A stretch of DNA of 64,000 bases, taken from assembly GCF_026586795.1 (NCBI RefSeq), contig NZ_JAPFGY010000018.1:1-64000 (forward strand). The letters run 5' to 3'. The notes below the pieces were generated by a model. It made no database searches and was not told where the DNA came from. It was given only the letters and a program-made list of their open reading frames with translations. This document shows, piece by piece, positions 26,769-34,787 of the stretch. This stretch comes from Erythrobacter sp. WG (GTDB lineage: Bacteria; Pseudomonadota; Alphaproteobacteria; Sphingomonadales; Sphingomonadaceae). The translations under genes and the position numbers were made by a program. Each line of letters begins with the position of its first letter. Within the stretch, counting starts at the first letter, position 1.

Positions 26769-28358
26769 ATGACACGCAAGTTCAAGACCAAGCTGCTGGT
26801 CGCCGCGCTCGCCGCGGTGCCGATGGCAGCGATGCCGGCGGCGACCGCCACCGCGCAGCAGGTCGTCCGTCCGGCACAGGAAATCGTCCTGTCGATCGGC
26901 AAGGGCGAGCTGGTGACGGTGCCGGGCACCATGACCGACGTGTTCGTCGCCAACGACGCCATCGCCGACGTCCAGATCAAGTCGCAGCGCCAGCTCTACG
27001 TGTTCGGCAAGGCGGGCGGGGAGACCACCGTCTACGCCAGCAACGCGGCCGGCGACGTGATCTTCTCGGCCAACATCCGGGTGGGTTCCAACATCGGCAG
27101 CCTCGACCAGATGCTGGCGATGGCGATGCCCGAGGCCAAGGTCAGCGTGTCGACGATGGGCACCAACACCGTGCTGCTGACGGGCACCGTGTCCGCCCCC
27201 GAGGACGCTGCCGAGGCCGAGCGCCTCGTCACCGCCTTCCTCGGCAAGGAAGCCAACGTCATCAGCCGGTTGCGCACCGCAACGCCGTTGCAGGTCAACC
27301 TCCACGTCAAGATCGCCGAAGTCAGCCGCAGCCTGCTGCGCGAGATCGGCGGCAACCTGCAGACCATCGACGCGTCCAGCGGCTTCCGCTTCGGCGTCGG
27401 CACCGGCCGGCCGATCGGCGGTACCGGCGGGTGGCTGTTCGACGGCCCACTGGGCGCCGGCAACAGCGTCGCGAACACCGCGCTGGTCCTGCCCGATGGC
27501 AGCCGCATCGTCGGCCCGGCGGTGGATTCGCGCGGCGGCACCTCTCTGGCTGGCCTCGGCAAGCTGTTCGGCCTGAATATGCTCGGCGCGCTCGACCTGT
27601 CGGAACGCCTCGGCCTCGTGACCACCATCACCGAGCCCAACCTCACCGCGCTGTCGGGCGAGACCGCGACCTTCCTGGCGGGCGGCGAGTTCCCGATCCC
27701 GATCTCGCAGGGCCTCGGCAACGTGGCGATCGAGTTCCGGCAGTTCGGCGTCAGCCTCGCCTACACCCCGACGGTGCTGTCGAACGGCCGCATCTCGATG
27801 CGGGTGCGCCCGGAAGTCTCCGAGCTTTCGAGCCAGGGCGCGATCACGCTGAATGGCTTCCAGGTCCCGGCGATCACCACCCGCCGCACCGAGACGACCG
27901 TCGAGCTGGGTTCCGGCCAGAGCTTCATGATCGCCGGTCTGATGAGCGCCAGCTCGCAGAGCCAGATCGACAAGGCCCCGGGCCTCGGCGACGTGCCGAT
28001 CATCGGCAACCTGATGCGCAGCCGCCAGTTCCGCAAGGGCGAGACCGAGCTGGTGATCGTCGTCACCCCCTATCTCGTGAAGCCGGTCGACCCCAAGGAC
28101 ATCAAGCTGCCGACCGACGGCTATCATTCGGCCAACGAGCTCGAACAGCTGCTCGGCTTCCAGAACAACGCCGGCCGTTCCGGCGAGCAGCGCCCCGGCC
28201 CGACCGCCGCGCAGCCCGACGCGCCGCCGCCGCAGGTGAGCGCCGTCGAGCCGGCGGCGATCGTCCCGGTCCAGCCGGAACCGCAGCGTCAGGCGGAACG
28301 CAAGAGCCGCAAACCCGAACGTGCCGCGCGCGCCCCGGCGCCGGGCTTCAGCCTCTAA
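26769..28358 (+). CDS. cpaC: Outer-membrane secretin CpaC/RcpA
   Basis: Secretin through which the Tad pilus exits. After a signal peptide (LLVAALAAVPMAAMPAATATA), the N-terminal pilus/secretin domain (EIVLSIGKGELVTVPG) and a BON-like domain (TVLLTGTVSAPEDAAEAERL) lead to the type II/III secretin core (TTITEPNLTALSGETATFLAGGEFPIP, FRQFGVSLAYTPTV, KAPGLGDVPIIGNLMRS). A Pro/Arg-rich tail ends the 529 residues. ATG at 26769 has a strong GAGGGGG site 8 bp upstream; 26739 lacks one. Confidence 0.94.
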   Translation: MTRKFKTKLLVAALAAVPMAAMPAATATAQQVVRPAQEIVLSIGKGELVTVPGTMTDVFVANDAIADVQIKSQRQLYVFGKAGGETTVYASNAAGDVIFSANIRVGSNIGSLDQMLAMAMPEAKVSVSTMGTNTVLLTGTVSAPEDAAEAERLVTAFLGKEANVISRLRTATPLQVNLHVKIAEVSRSLLREIGGNLQTIDASSGFRFGVGTGRPIGGTGGWLFDGPLGAGNSVANTALVLPDGSRIVGPAVDSRGGTSLAGLGKLFGLNMLGALDLSERLGLVTTITEPNLTALSGETATFLAGGEFPIPISQGLGNVAIEFRQFGVSLAYTPTVLSNGRISMRVRPEVSELSSQGAITLNGFQVPAITTRRTETTVELGSGQSFMIAGLMSASSQSQIDKAPGLGDVPIIGNLMRSRQFRKGETELVIVVTPYLVKPVDPKDIKLPTDGYHSANELEQLLGFQNNAGRSGEQRPGPTAAQPDAPPPQVSAVEPAAIVPVQPEPQRQAERKSRKPERAARAPAPGFSL

Positions 28359-28377
28359 GGTGAGAAAGGTGACCGTG

Positions 28378-29028
28378 ATGCCTTATGCACGACAAATGAA
28401 GCTCGCCTCGGCGCTGGCCCTCGGCCTGGCCCTTGCCGGCTGCGGCGGAATGCCGACCAACACCTCGCTCTATTCGGTCAAGCAGCCGGTGGTCGAGCGG
28501 TCCAACATGACCCTCGACGTGGCGATCGCGCCGGGCGGGATTCCGATCTCGGAGCAGCAGCGCATCGCCGGCTGGTTCGAAACGCTGAACCTGCGCTACG
28601 GTGATCGGATCGCGATCGACAACCCCACCCAGAATCCGGCGGTGGCGAACGCGGTGCGCGAGCTTGCGGCGCGCTACGGGCTGATGATCGCCGATGCCGC
28701 GCCGGTCACCCCGGGCTATATCGAGCCCGGCCAGGCGCGTATCGTCATCACCCGCGCCAGCGCCAACGTTCCGGGCTGCCCCGACTGGTCGGCCAAGTCC
28801 GACTCGAACTACACCAACGGCGTGAGCCCCAATTTCGGCTGCGCGACCAACAGCAACCTGGCTGCGATGGTCGCCGATCCGCAGGACCTGCTGGAAGGCA
28901 AGAAGGGTTCGGGCGAGACCGTGATCGCCACCTCGAACAAGGCGATCTCGACCTATCGCGAGATGGAGCCGACCGGCAAGGCCGGCCTCAAGATCGAAAC
29001 CCCCGGCGGCAACGGAGGAGGTAACTAA
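28378..29028 (+). CDS. cpaD: Pilus assembly lipoprotein CpaD
   Basis: Outer-membrane lipoprotein that helps the CpaC secretin. The signal peptide ends with a lipobox (LALAGCGG, Cys near residue 22). The mature protein has the CpaD core: NPAVANAVRELAARYGL, then VPGCPDWSAKSDSNYTNGVSPNFGCATNSNLAAMVADPQDL, with paired cysteines. Length 216. An AAAGGTG site precedes ATG 28378; ATG 28396 is an alternative. Followed 3 bp later by cpaE. Confidence 0.93.
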   Translation: MPYARQMKLASALALGLALAGCGGMPTNTSLYSVKQPVVERSNMTLDVAIAPGGIPISEQQRIAGWFETLNLRYGDRIAIDNPTQNPAVANAVRELAARYGLMIADAAPVTPGYIEPGQARIVITRASANVPGCPDWSAKSDSNYTNGVSPNFGCATNSNLAAMVADPQDLLEGKKGSGETVIATSNKAISTYREMEPTGKAGLKIETPGGNGGGN

Positions 29029-29031
29029 GCC

Positions 29032-30312
29032 ATGAATGCACCCTGGAAATCGGGCCTGCCCGGCAACCGCGACCCCTTCTCGGCCTATATCTGCGACGAT
29101 GCCGCGCTGGATGTGATCCGTCCGGTGGTGATCGAACTCGGCTGGCAGCCGGAGAAGTGCAACAAGGGCGGCCTGCGCAACGCGGTGCAATCGCTCTCGG
29201 TCAGCGCCTCGCCAGCGATCCTCATGGTCGACCTGTCGGAGAGCGGCGATCCGCTGAACGACATCAACGCGCTTGCCGAGGTGTGCGAACCCGGCACGGT
29301 GGTGATCGCCGTCGGCCAGGTCAACGACGTGCGCCTCTACCGCGATCTGCTCTCGAGCGGGATCCACGACTACCTCCTGAAGCCGCTGTCGCCCCAGGCC
29401 GTGCATGACGCCCTGAACCAGGCGCTGGCGGTGTTCATGAGCCCCAAGGCGGGCGATGCCGATGGGGCCAAGCGCCACATCTCGACCGCCGTGGTGGGCA
29501 CCCGCGGGGGCGTGGGCGCCTCGACGCTGGCGACCTCGCTCGCCTGGCTGTTTTCCGAACAGCACAAGGCGCCGACCGCGCTGCTCGACCTCGACGTGCA
29601 CTTCGGCACCGGCGCGCTCGCGCTCGATCTCGAGCCGGGCCGCGGCCTCACCGACGCGATCGAGAACCCGAGCCGCATCGACCCCCTGTTCATCGAACGC
29701 GCGATGGTGCGCGCCGGGGACAACCTGTCGATCCTCTCGGCCGAAGCCCCGATCAGCCAGCCGCTGATGACCGATGGCAGCGCCTTCGTGCAGCTCGAGG
29801 ACGAGTTCCGTCAGGCCTTCGAGATGACGGTCATCGACCTGCCGCGCAACATGCTGATCAACTTCCCGCAGCTGCTGGCGGACGTGAACCTGGTGGTGCT
29901 GACCTGCGAGCTCACCCTCGCCTCGGCGCGCGACACGATCCGGCTCTTGTCGTGGCTCAAGTCCAACGCGAGCCACGCGCACCCGATGGTCGTCGCCAAC
30001 AAGGTGCAGCCCGGCGTCGCCGAGATCAGCAAGGCCGATTTCGAGGCCTCGATCGAGCGCAAGGTCGATTTCGTGGTGCCCTACGACATCAAGGCGGCCT
30101 CCAACGCGGCCAAGCTCGGCCAGGTGTTCGTCGATGCCAACCGTTCGAGCAAGGCGACCGCGGCGATGCGCCAGATCGCCGAGCGGGTGATGGGCGTGAG
30201 TTCCGATGACGTGGCGGCGGGCGGCGGCGAGAAGAAGTCGCTGCTGGGCAACTTCGATCTGAAGTCGCTGGTCGCCAAGAAGAACAAGGCGCCCGCCGAA
30301 CCGGCGGAATAA
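29032..30312 (+). CDS. cpaE: Pilus-positioning ATPase-like protein CpaE/TadZ
   Basis: MinD/ParA-superfamily protein that localises the Tad pilus machinery. It has an N-terminal receiver-like domain (about residues 15-135) with LYRDLLSSGIHDYLLKPLSP, and a C-terminal P-loop domain. The deviant Walker A at residues 156-165 reads GTRGGVGAST: the catalytic Lys of GK[TS] is Ala, so classical ATP hydrolysis is doubtful, as in other TadZ/CpaE proteins. GGAGG lies 12 bp before the ATG. Normally cpaF follows; here only 68 bp separate it from tadB. Confidence 0.92.
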   Translation: MNAPWKSGLPGNRDPFSAYICDDAALDVIRPVVIELGWQPEKCNKGGLRNAVQSLSVSASPAILMVDLSESGDPLNDINALAEVCEPGTVVIAVGQVNDVRLYRDLLSSGIHDYLLKPLSPQAVHDALNQALAVFMSPKAGDADGAKRHISTAVVGTRGGVGASTLATSLAWLFSEQHKAPTALLDLDVHFGTGALALDLEPGRGLTDAIENPSRIDPLFIERAMVRAGDNLSILSAEAPISQPLMTDGSAFVQLEDEFRQAFEMTVIDLPRNMLINFPQLLADVNLVVLTCELTLASARDTIRLLSWLKSNASHAHPMVVANKVQPGVAEISKADFEASIERKVDFVVPYDIKAASNAAKLGQVFVDANRSSKATAAMRQIAERVMGVSSDDVAAGGGEKKSLLGNFDLKSLVAKKNKAPAEPAE

Positions 30313-30380
30313 GGGCGAGCGGCACGGCAAGGGGCGGCTCTCCGCGCCCCCCAGGCGAAAACTGAGCAGGAATAGGCGGC

Positions 30381-31352
30381 ATGGACTTTCTCCAGACCCT
30401 GATCATCACGCTGGCGATCTTCGCCATGCTCGTCTTCGGCTACCTGCTGATCACCGGGTCGGGCGCGTCCAAGGCGCAGAAGCGCCGGATGCAGGCGGTG
30501 CGCTACCGCCACTCCGAAAGCCTCGATGCCAAGGTCGACGCGCAGTTCAAGCGCGCCATCGCCGCCCGCAAGCCCAAGACCTACAAGGTCGCAGGCTCCG
30601 GCTCGCGCGCCGAGGCGCTGGCGATGCGGCTCAACCGCACCGGCAAGAGCTGGACGGTCAATCAGTACCTCTACGCCACGATCGGCCTGATCGTGGCGGT
30701 GGCCGGGCTGACCTTCAGCCTCTCGGGCGCGCCGCTGCTGTCGCTCGGGGTCGGCGCGGTGGTCGGTGCGGGGCTGCCGCACCTGGTGGTGAACTACCTC
30801 ATCAACAAGCGCACCAATGCCTTCATCAACAAGTTCCCCGACGGCATCGAACTGCTCGTGCGCGGCCTCAGGTCCGGCCTGCCGGTGACCGAGACGCTGC
30901 AGATCGTCTCGCAGGAAGTGCCCGGGCCCGTCGGCTTCGAATTCAAGACGGTGATCGACCGCATCAAGGTCGGCAAGACCATGGAGGATGCGCTTCAGGA
31001 CACCGCCGACAAGCTCGGCATCGCCGAATTCAACTTCTTCACCATCACCCTCGCCATCCAGCGCGAGACGGGGGGCAACCTTGCCGAGACGCTGTCGAAC
31101 CTTGCCAACGTGCTGCGCCTGCGCGCGCAGATGAAGCTCAAGATCCGGGCGATGAGTTCCGAATCCAAGGCCTCGGCCTACATCGTCGGCTCGCTGCCCT
31201 TCCTCGTGTTCGGCGCGATCATGTTCATCAACCCGGAATACATGAGCCAGTTCTTCATCGACGACCGCCTGATCGTCGCCGGCCTCGGCGCGGGCGTGTG
31301 GATGGGGATCGGCGTGTTCATGATGGCCAAGATGATCAACTTCGAGATCTGA
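30381..31352 (+). CDS. tadB: Tad pilus inner-membrane protein TadB
   Basis: Type II secretion F-domain platform protein of 323 residues. One N-terminal membrane segment, a paired helix around GLIVAVAGLTFSLSGAPLLSLGVGAVVG, the cytoplasmic F domain (FPDGIELLVRGLRSGLPVTETLQIVSQEVPGPVG, QRETGGNLAETLSNLANVLRLR), and two C-terminal helices. Forms the inner-membrane platform with TadC. 19 bp separate it from tadC. Confidence 0.93.
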   Translation: MDFLQTLIITLAIFAMLVFGYLLITGSGASKAQKRRMQAVRYRHSESLDAKVDAQFKRAIAARKPKTYKVAGSGSRAEALAMRLNRTGKSWTVNQYLYATIGLIVAVAGLTFSLSGAPLLSLGVGAVVGAGLPHLVVNYLINKRTNAFINKFPDGIELLVRGLRSGLPVTETLQIVSQEVPGPVGFEFKTVIDRIKVGKTMEDALQDTADKLGIAEFNFFTITLAIQRETGGNLAETLSNLANVLRLRAQMKLKIRAMSSESKASAYIVGSLPFLVFGAIMFINPEYMSQFFIDDRLIVAGLGAGVWMGIGVFMMAKMINFEI

Positions 31353-31371
31353 GCGCGGGGGGACAGGAACC

Positions 31372-32367
31372 ATGATGAACCAGCCTCAAGGCCCGATGCT
31401 GCTCGGCTTCGATGTCATGGTGGTCGGCACCGTGCTCGCCGGCCTCGCCGCCTTCGCGGTGATGCTCGCGATCTATGCCGCCGTCACCATCCGCGATCCG
31501 ATGGCCAAGCGCGTGAAGGCGCTGGAGGCGCGGCGCGAACAGCTCAAGGCCGGGATCGTCACGGCCTCATCGAAGAAGCGCACCAGCCTGGTGCGCCGCA
31601 CCGAAACCACCGACAAGGTCAAGGACAGCCTCGGACGCCTCAACGTCCTCCAGGAAAGCCAGGTCAAGTCGATCCAGCAGAAGCTGGCGCACGCGGGCTA
31701 CCGCAACAAGGAACTGGCGGTCATCATCATCGGGATGCGCGCGATCGCCCCGCTGGTGATCGGCGGCGCGATGGGCCTGCTCATTTACGTCGTCGAGTTC
31801 TGGCCCGACTGGGGCCCGATGACCCGCCTGTTCGCCTTCGCGATCAGCGTCTTTCTCGCCTACAAGGGCCCGGAACTCTACCTCAGCAACAAGGCGACCA
31901 AGCGCACCAAGGAAATCCAGAAGGGCCTGCCCGACGCGCTCGACCTGCTGGTGATCTGCGCCGAGGCGGGCCTTACCGTGGACGCCGCCTTCAACCGCGT
32001 CGCCAAGGAACTGGGCCGCGCCTATCCCGAGCTGGGCGACGAATTCGCCCTCACCGCGATCGAGCTGTCCTTCCTCAACGAACGCAAGCACGCCTTCAAC
32101 AACCTCGCCTACCGCGTCAATCTCGAAGCGGTGAAGGGCGTGGTGACGACCATGATCCAGACCGAACGCTACGGCACCCCGCTCGCATCCGCGCTGCGCG
32201 TGCTCTCGGCCGAATTCCGCAACGAGCGCATGATGCGCGCCGAGGAAAAGGCCGCGCGCCTGCCCGCGATCATGACCGTGCCGCTGATCGTGTTCATCCT
32301 GCCCACGCTGTTCGTGGTCATTCTCGGCCCGGCGGCCTGTTCGATCTCCGACAACCTCGTCAAATAG
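31372..32367 (+). CDS. tadC: Tad pilus inner-membrane protein TadC
   Basis: Second F-domain platform protein (331 residues). Membrane segments occur near residues 15-38, 120-142, 147-165 and 295-320. The F domain has KGLPDALDLLVICAEAGLTVDAAFNRVAKELG and YGTPLASALRVLSAEFRNERMMRAEEKAARLP, characteristic of TadC. Last gene of the cluster, followed by a strong hairpin terminator. Confidence 0.93.
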   Translation: MMNQPQGPMLLGFDVMVVGTVLAGLAAFAVMLAIYAAVTIRDPMAKRVKALEARREQLKAGIVTASSKKRTSLVRRTETTDKVKDSLGRLNVLQESQVKSIQQKLAHAGYRNKELAVIIIGMRAIAPLVIGGAMGLLIYVVEFWPDWGPMTRLFAFAISVFLAYKGPELYLSNKATKRTKEIQKGLPDALDLLVICAEAGLTVDAAFNRVAKELGRAYPELGDEFALTAIELSFLNERKHAFNNLAYRVNLEAVKGVVTTMIQTERYGTPLASALRVLSAEFRNERMMRAEEKAARLPAIMTVPLIVFILPTLFVVILGPAACSISDNLVK

Positions 32368-32402
32368 CTTCGTCGTCCGACCCGAGGCCAATCGGCACGA
32401 CC

Positions 32403-32438
32403 AGGGGCCGGAGCGGGTTCAGACCCGCTCCGGCCCCT
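32403..32438. terminator. Bidirectional hairpin between tadC and the MarR gene
   Basis: A perfect 16-bp stem, AGGGGCCGGAGCGGGT, pairs with its complement around the 4-base loop TCAG. The MarR stop codon (minus strand) lies within this loop region. Little T-tract is present on either side, so Rho-independent strength is uncertain, but the position suits termination of both convergent units. Confidence 0.6.
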
Positions 32439-32904
32439 CTTGGTTGGCGGCACCCAGGCTGGTGGCGCGCTCGCGCAAGGCGCCCAGCAGGCGGCGCAGC
32501 AGCGCCTCCTCCTGCGGCGCGAGCCCGGCGAGAAGATCGGCCTCGGTGGCCCGGGCCAGCGGCATGACCTCGGCATGGATGCCCCGCCCCTCGCCCGTCA
32601 GCGCGAGGAGGTGCGATCGCCCGTCCTCCGGGTTCGGCACCCGCGCGACGAGCCCGCGATCCTCGAGCACCTTGACCGCGCGGTTGACAGCGACCTTGTC
32701 CATCACCGTCGCGGCGGTCAGCGCGCGCTGGGTCATGCTGCCCGCATCCCCGAGCACCGCCATCACCCGCCATTCCGCGATCTTCAGCCCGAAGCGCTTG
32801 CGATACCGCTCGGCGATCAAGCTGCTCACCGCGTTGGAGGCGACCGAGAGCTGGTAGGGCAGGAAACCCGCCAACTCGCCGGCGCCCTCGGCACCGTCAT
32901 TCAT
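32419..32904 (-). CDS. MarR-family transcriptional regulator
   Basis: Winged-helix regulator of 161 residues. The MarR fold is visible: QLSVASNAVSSLIAERYRKRFGLKIAEWRVMAVLGD, recognition region TQRALTAATVMDKVAVNRAVKVLEDRGLV, and the wing RVPNPEDGRSHLLALT. ATG at 32904 overlaps the crotonase stop by 8 bp, placing it at the end of the acyl-CoA cluster; control of that cluster is a reasonable inference. The ligand is unknown. Confidence 0.88.
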   Translation of the reverse strand: MNDGAEGAGELAGFLPYQLSVASNAVSSLIAERYRKRFGLKIAEWRVMAVLGDAGSMTQRALTAATVMDKVAVNRAVKVLEDRGLVARVPNPEDGRSHLLALTGEGRGIHAEVMPLARATEADLLAGLAPQEEALLRRLLGALRERATSLGAANQEGPERV

Positions 32905-33769
32905 AGGGGCGCTCGTCCCACCACGGGTAGAAATCGGGCATATCGGCGCTGACCTTGCCGGGGTACATCGGGCGGCGCTTCTCAAGGAAGCTGGCGATGC
33001 CTTCCTTCGCGTCCGCGCTCCGGCTGAGGCGGTAGATGGCGCGGCTGTCGATCTTGTGGGCTTCCATCGGGTGATCCGCCGCCGCGAGCCGCCACATCAT
33101 CGCCCGGGTCATCGCGACCGACACGCCCGAGGTGTTGTCGGCGATCTCGCGGGCGAGGCTGTGCGCGGCGTGGAGGAGATCGTCGGGCGCGTGGACAGAC
33201 CGGACGAGGCCGCCGGCCTTCGCCTCCGCAGCATCGAAGATGCGGCCGGTGTAGCACCACTCCAAGGCTTGGGCGATGCCGACGATGCGCGGCAGGAACC
33301 AGCTCGAGGCGGCTTCCGGCACGATCCCGCGCCGCGCGAAGACGAAACCGTAGCGGGCGTGGGCGGCGGCGAGACGGATGTCCATCGCCAGCTGCATGGT
33401 CGCGCCCACGCCGACCGCGACACCGTTGCAGGCGGAGATGAGCGGCTTCTTGCTCTCGAACAGGCGCAGGGTGAGGCGGCCCCCGCCATCGCGCACCCTG
33501 GCGTCGGACAGGTCGGCAACCTCGGTCGGATCGGAGAAGACGTGGCCCCCGCCCTCCGGCGTCAGGTCCGCGCCCGCGCAGAAGGCCTTCTCGCCAGCCC
33601 CGGTGAATATCACGGCGCGCACGGCATCGTCGGCGTCGATGTCGTCCATCGCCGCGATGATCTCCGCGCCCATGGTGCGGGTGTAGGCGTTCATCTTTTC
33701 AGGGCGGTTCAAGGTGATGGTGGCGATGCCGTCGGCCTTGTCGACGATGATCTGGGTGTAGTGGGTCAT
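32897..33769 (-). CDS. Enoyl-CoA hydratase/isomerase (crotonase) family protein
   Basis: Crotonase-fold enzyme acting on CoA thioesters. The oxyanion-hole segments FTGAGEKAFCAGADLTPEGGG and CNGVAVGVGATMQLAMDIRLAA and the acidic region GFVFARRGIVPEAASSWFLPR match enoyl-CoA hydratases. Length 290. ATG at 33769 gives the family start MTHYTQIIVDKADGIATITLNRPEKMNAY. Overlaps marR; likely beta-oxidation or branched-acid degradation with the neighbouring SDR and thiolase. Confidence 0.9.
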   Translation of the reverse strand: MTHYTQIIVDKADGIATITLNRPEKMNAYTRTMGAEIIAAMDDIDADDAVRAVIFTGAGEKAFCAGADLTPEGGGHVFSDPTEVADLSDARVRDGGGRLTLRLFESKKPLISACNGVAVGVGATMQLAMDIRLAAAHARYGFVFARRGIVPEAASSWFLPRIVGIAQALEWCYTGRIFDAAEAKAGGLVRSVHAPDDLLHAAHSLAREIADNTSGVSVAMTRAMMWRLAAADHPMEAHKIDSRAIYRLSRSADAKEGIASFLEKRRPMYPGKVSADMPDFYPWWDERPYE

Positions 33770-33820
33770 GGGCTCCCTCTCCTTCTTCCGGGACAGGTGA
33801 TGCCATTTGGCGCGCAAAAG

Positions 33821-33846
33821 AAAACCCCCGCCGAAGCGAGGGTTTT
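33821..33846. terminator. Hairpin terminator in the crotonase/SDR gap
   Basis: AAAACCC and GGGTTTT flank a GC-rich stem with CGAA loop; on the minus strand the stem ends in a T-run. It would end transcripts from the SDR/thiolase side before the crotonase promoter. Confidence 0.6.
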
Positions 33847-33890
33847 CCTTGCGAGCGATTGGCGGGCCTTCGCGGGGCGGTGGCGGGGCC

Positions 33891-33944
33891 CAGACCCCTG
33901 CCAGACCCCTGCCAGACCCCCTCTAGACCCCCGCCAGCCCCCGG
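33891..33944 (-). repeat. GGGGTCTGGCA tandem array beside parS
   Basis: Five ~11-bp units. On the minus strand the unit is GGGG(G)TCTGGCA, with variants TCTAGA and CTGGC. G-runs of 5, 5, 5, 4 and 4 are separated by 5, 6, 7 and 7 bases, a canonical G-quadruplex pattern. The array begins 9 bp from the parS palindrome at 33954. Confidence 0.75.
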
Positions 33945-33953
33945 TCAGGGCGA

Positions 33954-33969
33954 TGTTTCACGTGAAACA
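33954..33969. other. parS: parS-type ParB-binding site
   Basis: TGTTTCACGTGAAACA, a perfect 16-bp palindrome identical to the bacterial chromosomal parS consensus bound by ParB. It lies 5 bp beyond the SDR stop, in non-coding DNA. A second identical copy is at 59233. parS clusters near the replication origin in most bacteria. Confidence 0.88.
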
Positions 33970-33973
33970 CGGC

Positions 33974-34759
33974 TCAGCGCGGGGCCATCCGGATCGCCCC
34001 GTCGAGACGCACGTCCTCGCCGTTGAAATAGCCGGTCTCGATCATGCACATGGCGAGCTTGGCATACTCGTTCGGGATGCCGAGCCGCTTGGGGAAGGGC
34101 ACGCTGGCGGCCAGCGCATCGCGCACGTTCTGCGGCGCAGCGGCGAGCAGCGGGGTGTCGAAGATGCCCGGCAGGATGGTGTTCACCCGGATGCCCTCGT
34201 TCATCAGATCGCGCGCGATCGGCAGGGTCATGCCGATCACGCCCGCCTTCGAGGCGGAGTATGCGGCCTGCCCGATCTGCCCGTCCTCACCCGCGACGGA
34301 CGCGGTGTTGACGATCGCCCCGCGCTCGCCGTTCTCGTCGAGCGGGTCGAGGGTCAGCATCCCGGCGGCCGACTTGGCGATGCAGCGGAAGGTGCCGATC
34401 AGGTTGACCTGAATGACGAAATCAAAAGCGGAAATCGGGAAGTGTTTGATCGAGCCGTCTTCCTTGGAGCGGCTGGCGGTCTTGATCGCGTTGCCGATCC
34501 CGGCGCAGTTGACGAGGATGCGCTCCTGCCCGTGCGCTTCGCGGGCCTTGGCGAAACCGGCGTCGACGTCGGCGTCGCTGGTCACGTTGACCTTGCAGAA
34601 CACCCCGCCGATCTCGGCGGCCATGGCGTTGCCCTTCTCCTCGTTCATGTCGAAGATCGCGACCTTGGCGCCCTTGGCGGCGAGCGCGCGGGCCGTGGCG
34701 GCGCCGAGGCCCGAGGCACCGCCGGTGACGACGGCGGGGGTATTGGCTGAAACTTCCAT
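33974..34759 (-). CDS. SDR-family 3-hydroxyacyl-CoA dehydrogenase-like protein
   Basis: Short-chain dehydrogenase, 261 residues, most like type II 3-hydroxyacyl-CoA dehydrogenase (HSD17B10-like). Motifs: cofactor loop VVTGGASGLGAATARAL, NCAGIGNAI, catalytic Ser in IVNTASVAGEDG, and YSASK at the active site; NAD(H) preference suggested by IFDMNEEKG after strand 2. ATG at 34759 chosen. It follows the thiolase by 28 bp, forming a two-gene operon, and ends 5 bp before parS. Confidence 0.88.
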   Translation of the reverse strand: MEVSANTPAVVTGGASGLGAATARALAAKGAKVAIFDMNEEKGNAMAAEIGGVFCKVNVTSDADVDAGFAKAREAHGQERILVNCAGIGNAIKTASRSKEDGSIKHFPISAFDFVIQVNLIGTFRCIAKSAAGMLTLDPLDENGERGAIVNTASVAGEDGQIGQAAYSASKAGVIGMTLPIARDLMNEGIRVNTILPGIFDTPLLAAAPQNVRDALAASVPFPKRLGIPNEYAKLAMCMIETGYFNGEDVRLDGAIRMAPR

Positions 34760-34787
34760 GATTGTCTGTCCTCTCAGGTGGGGGTGA

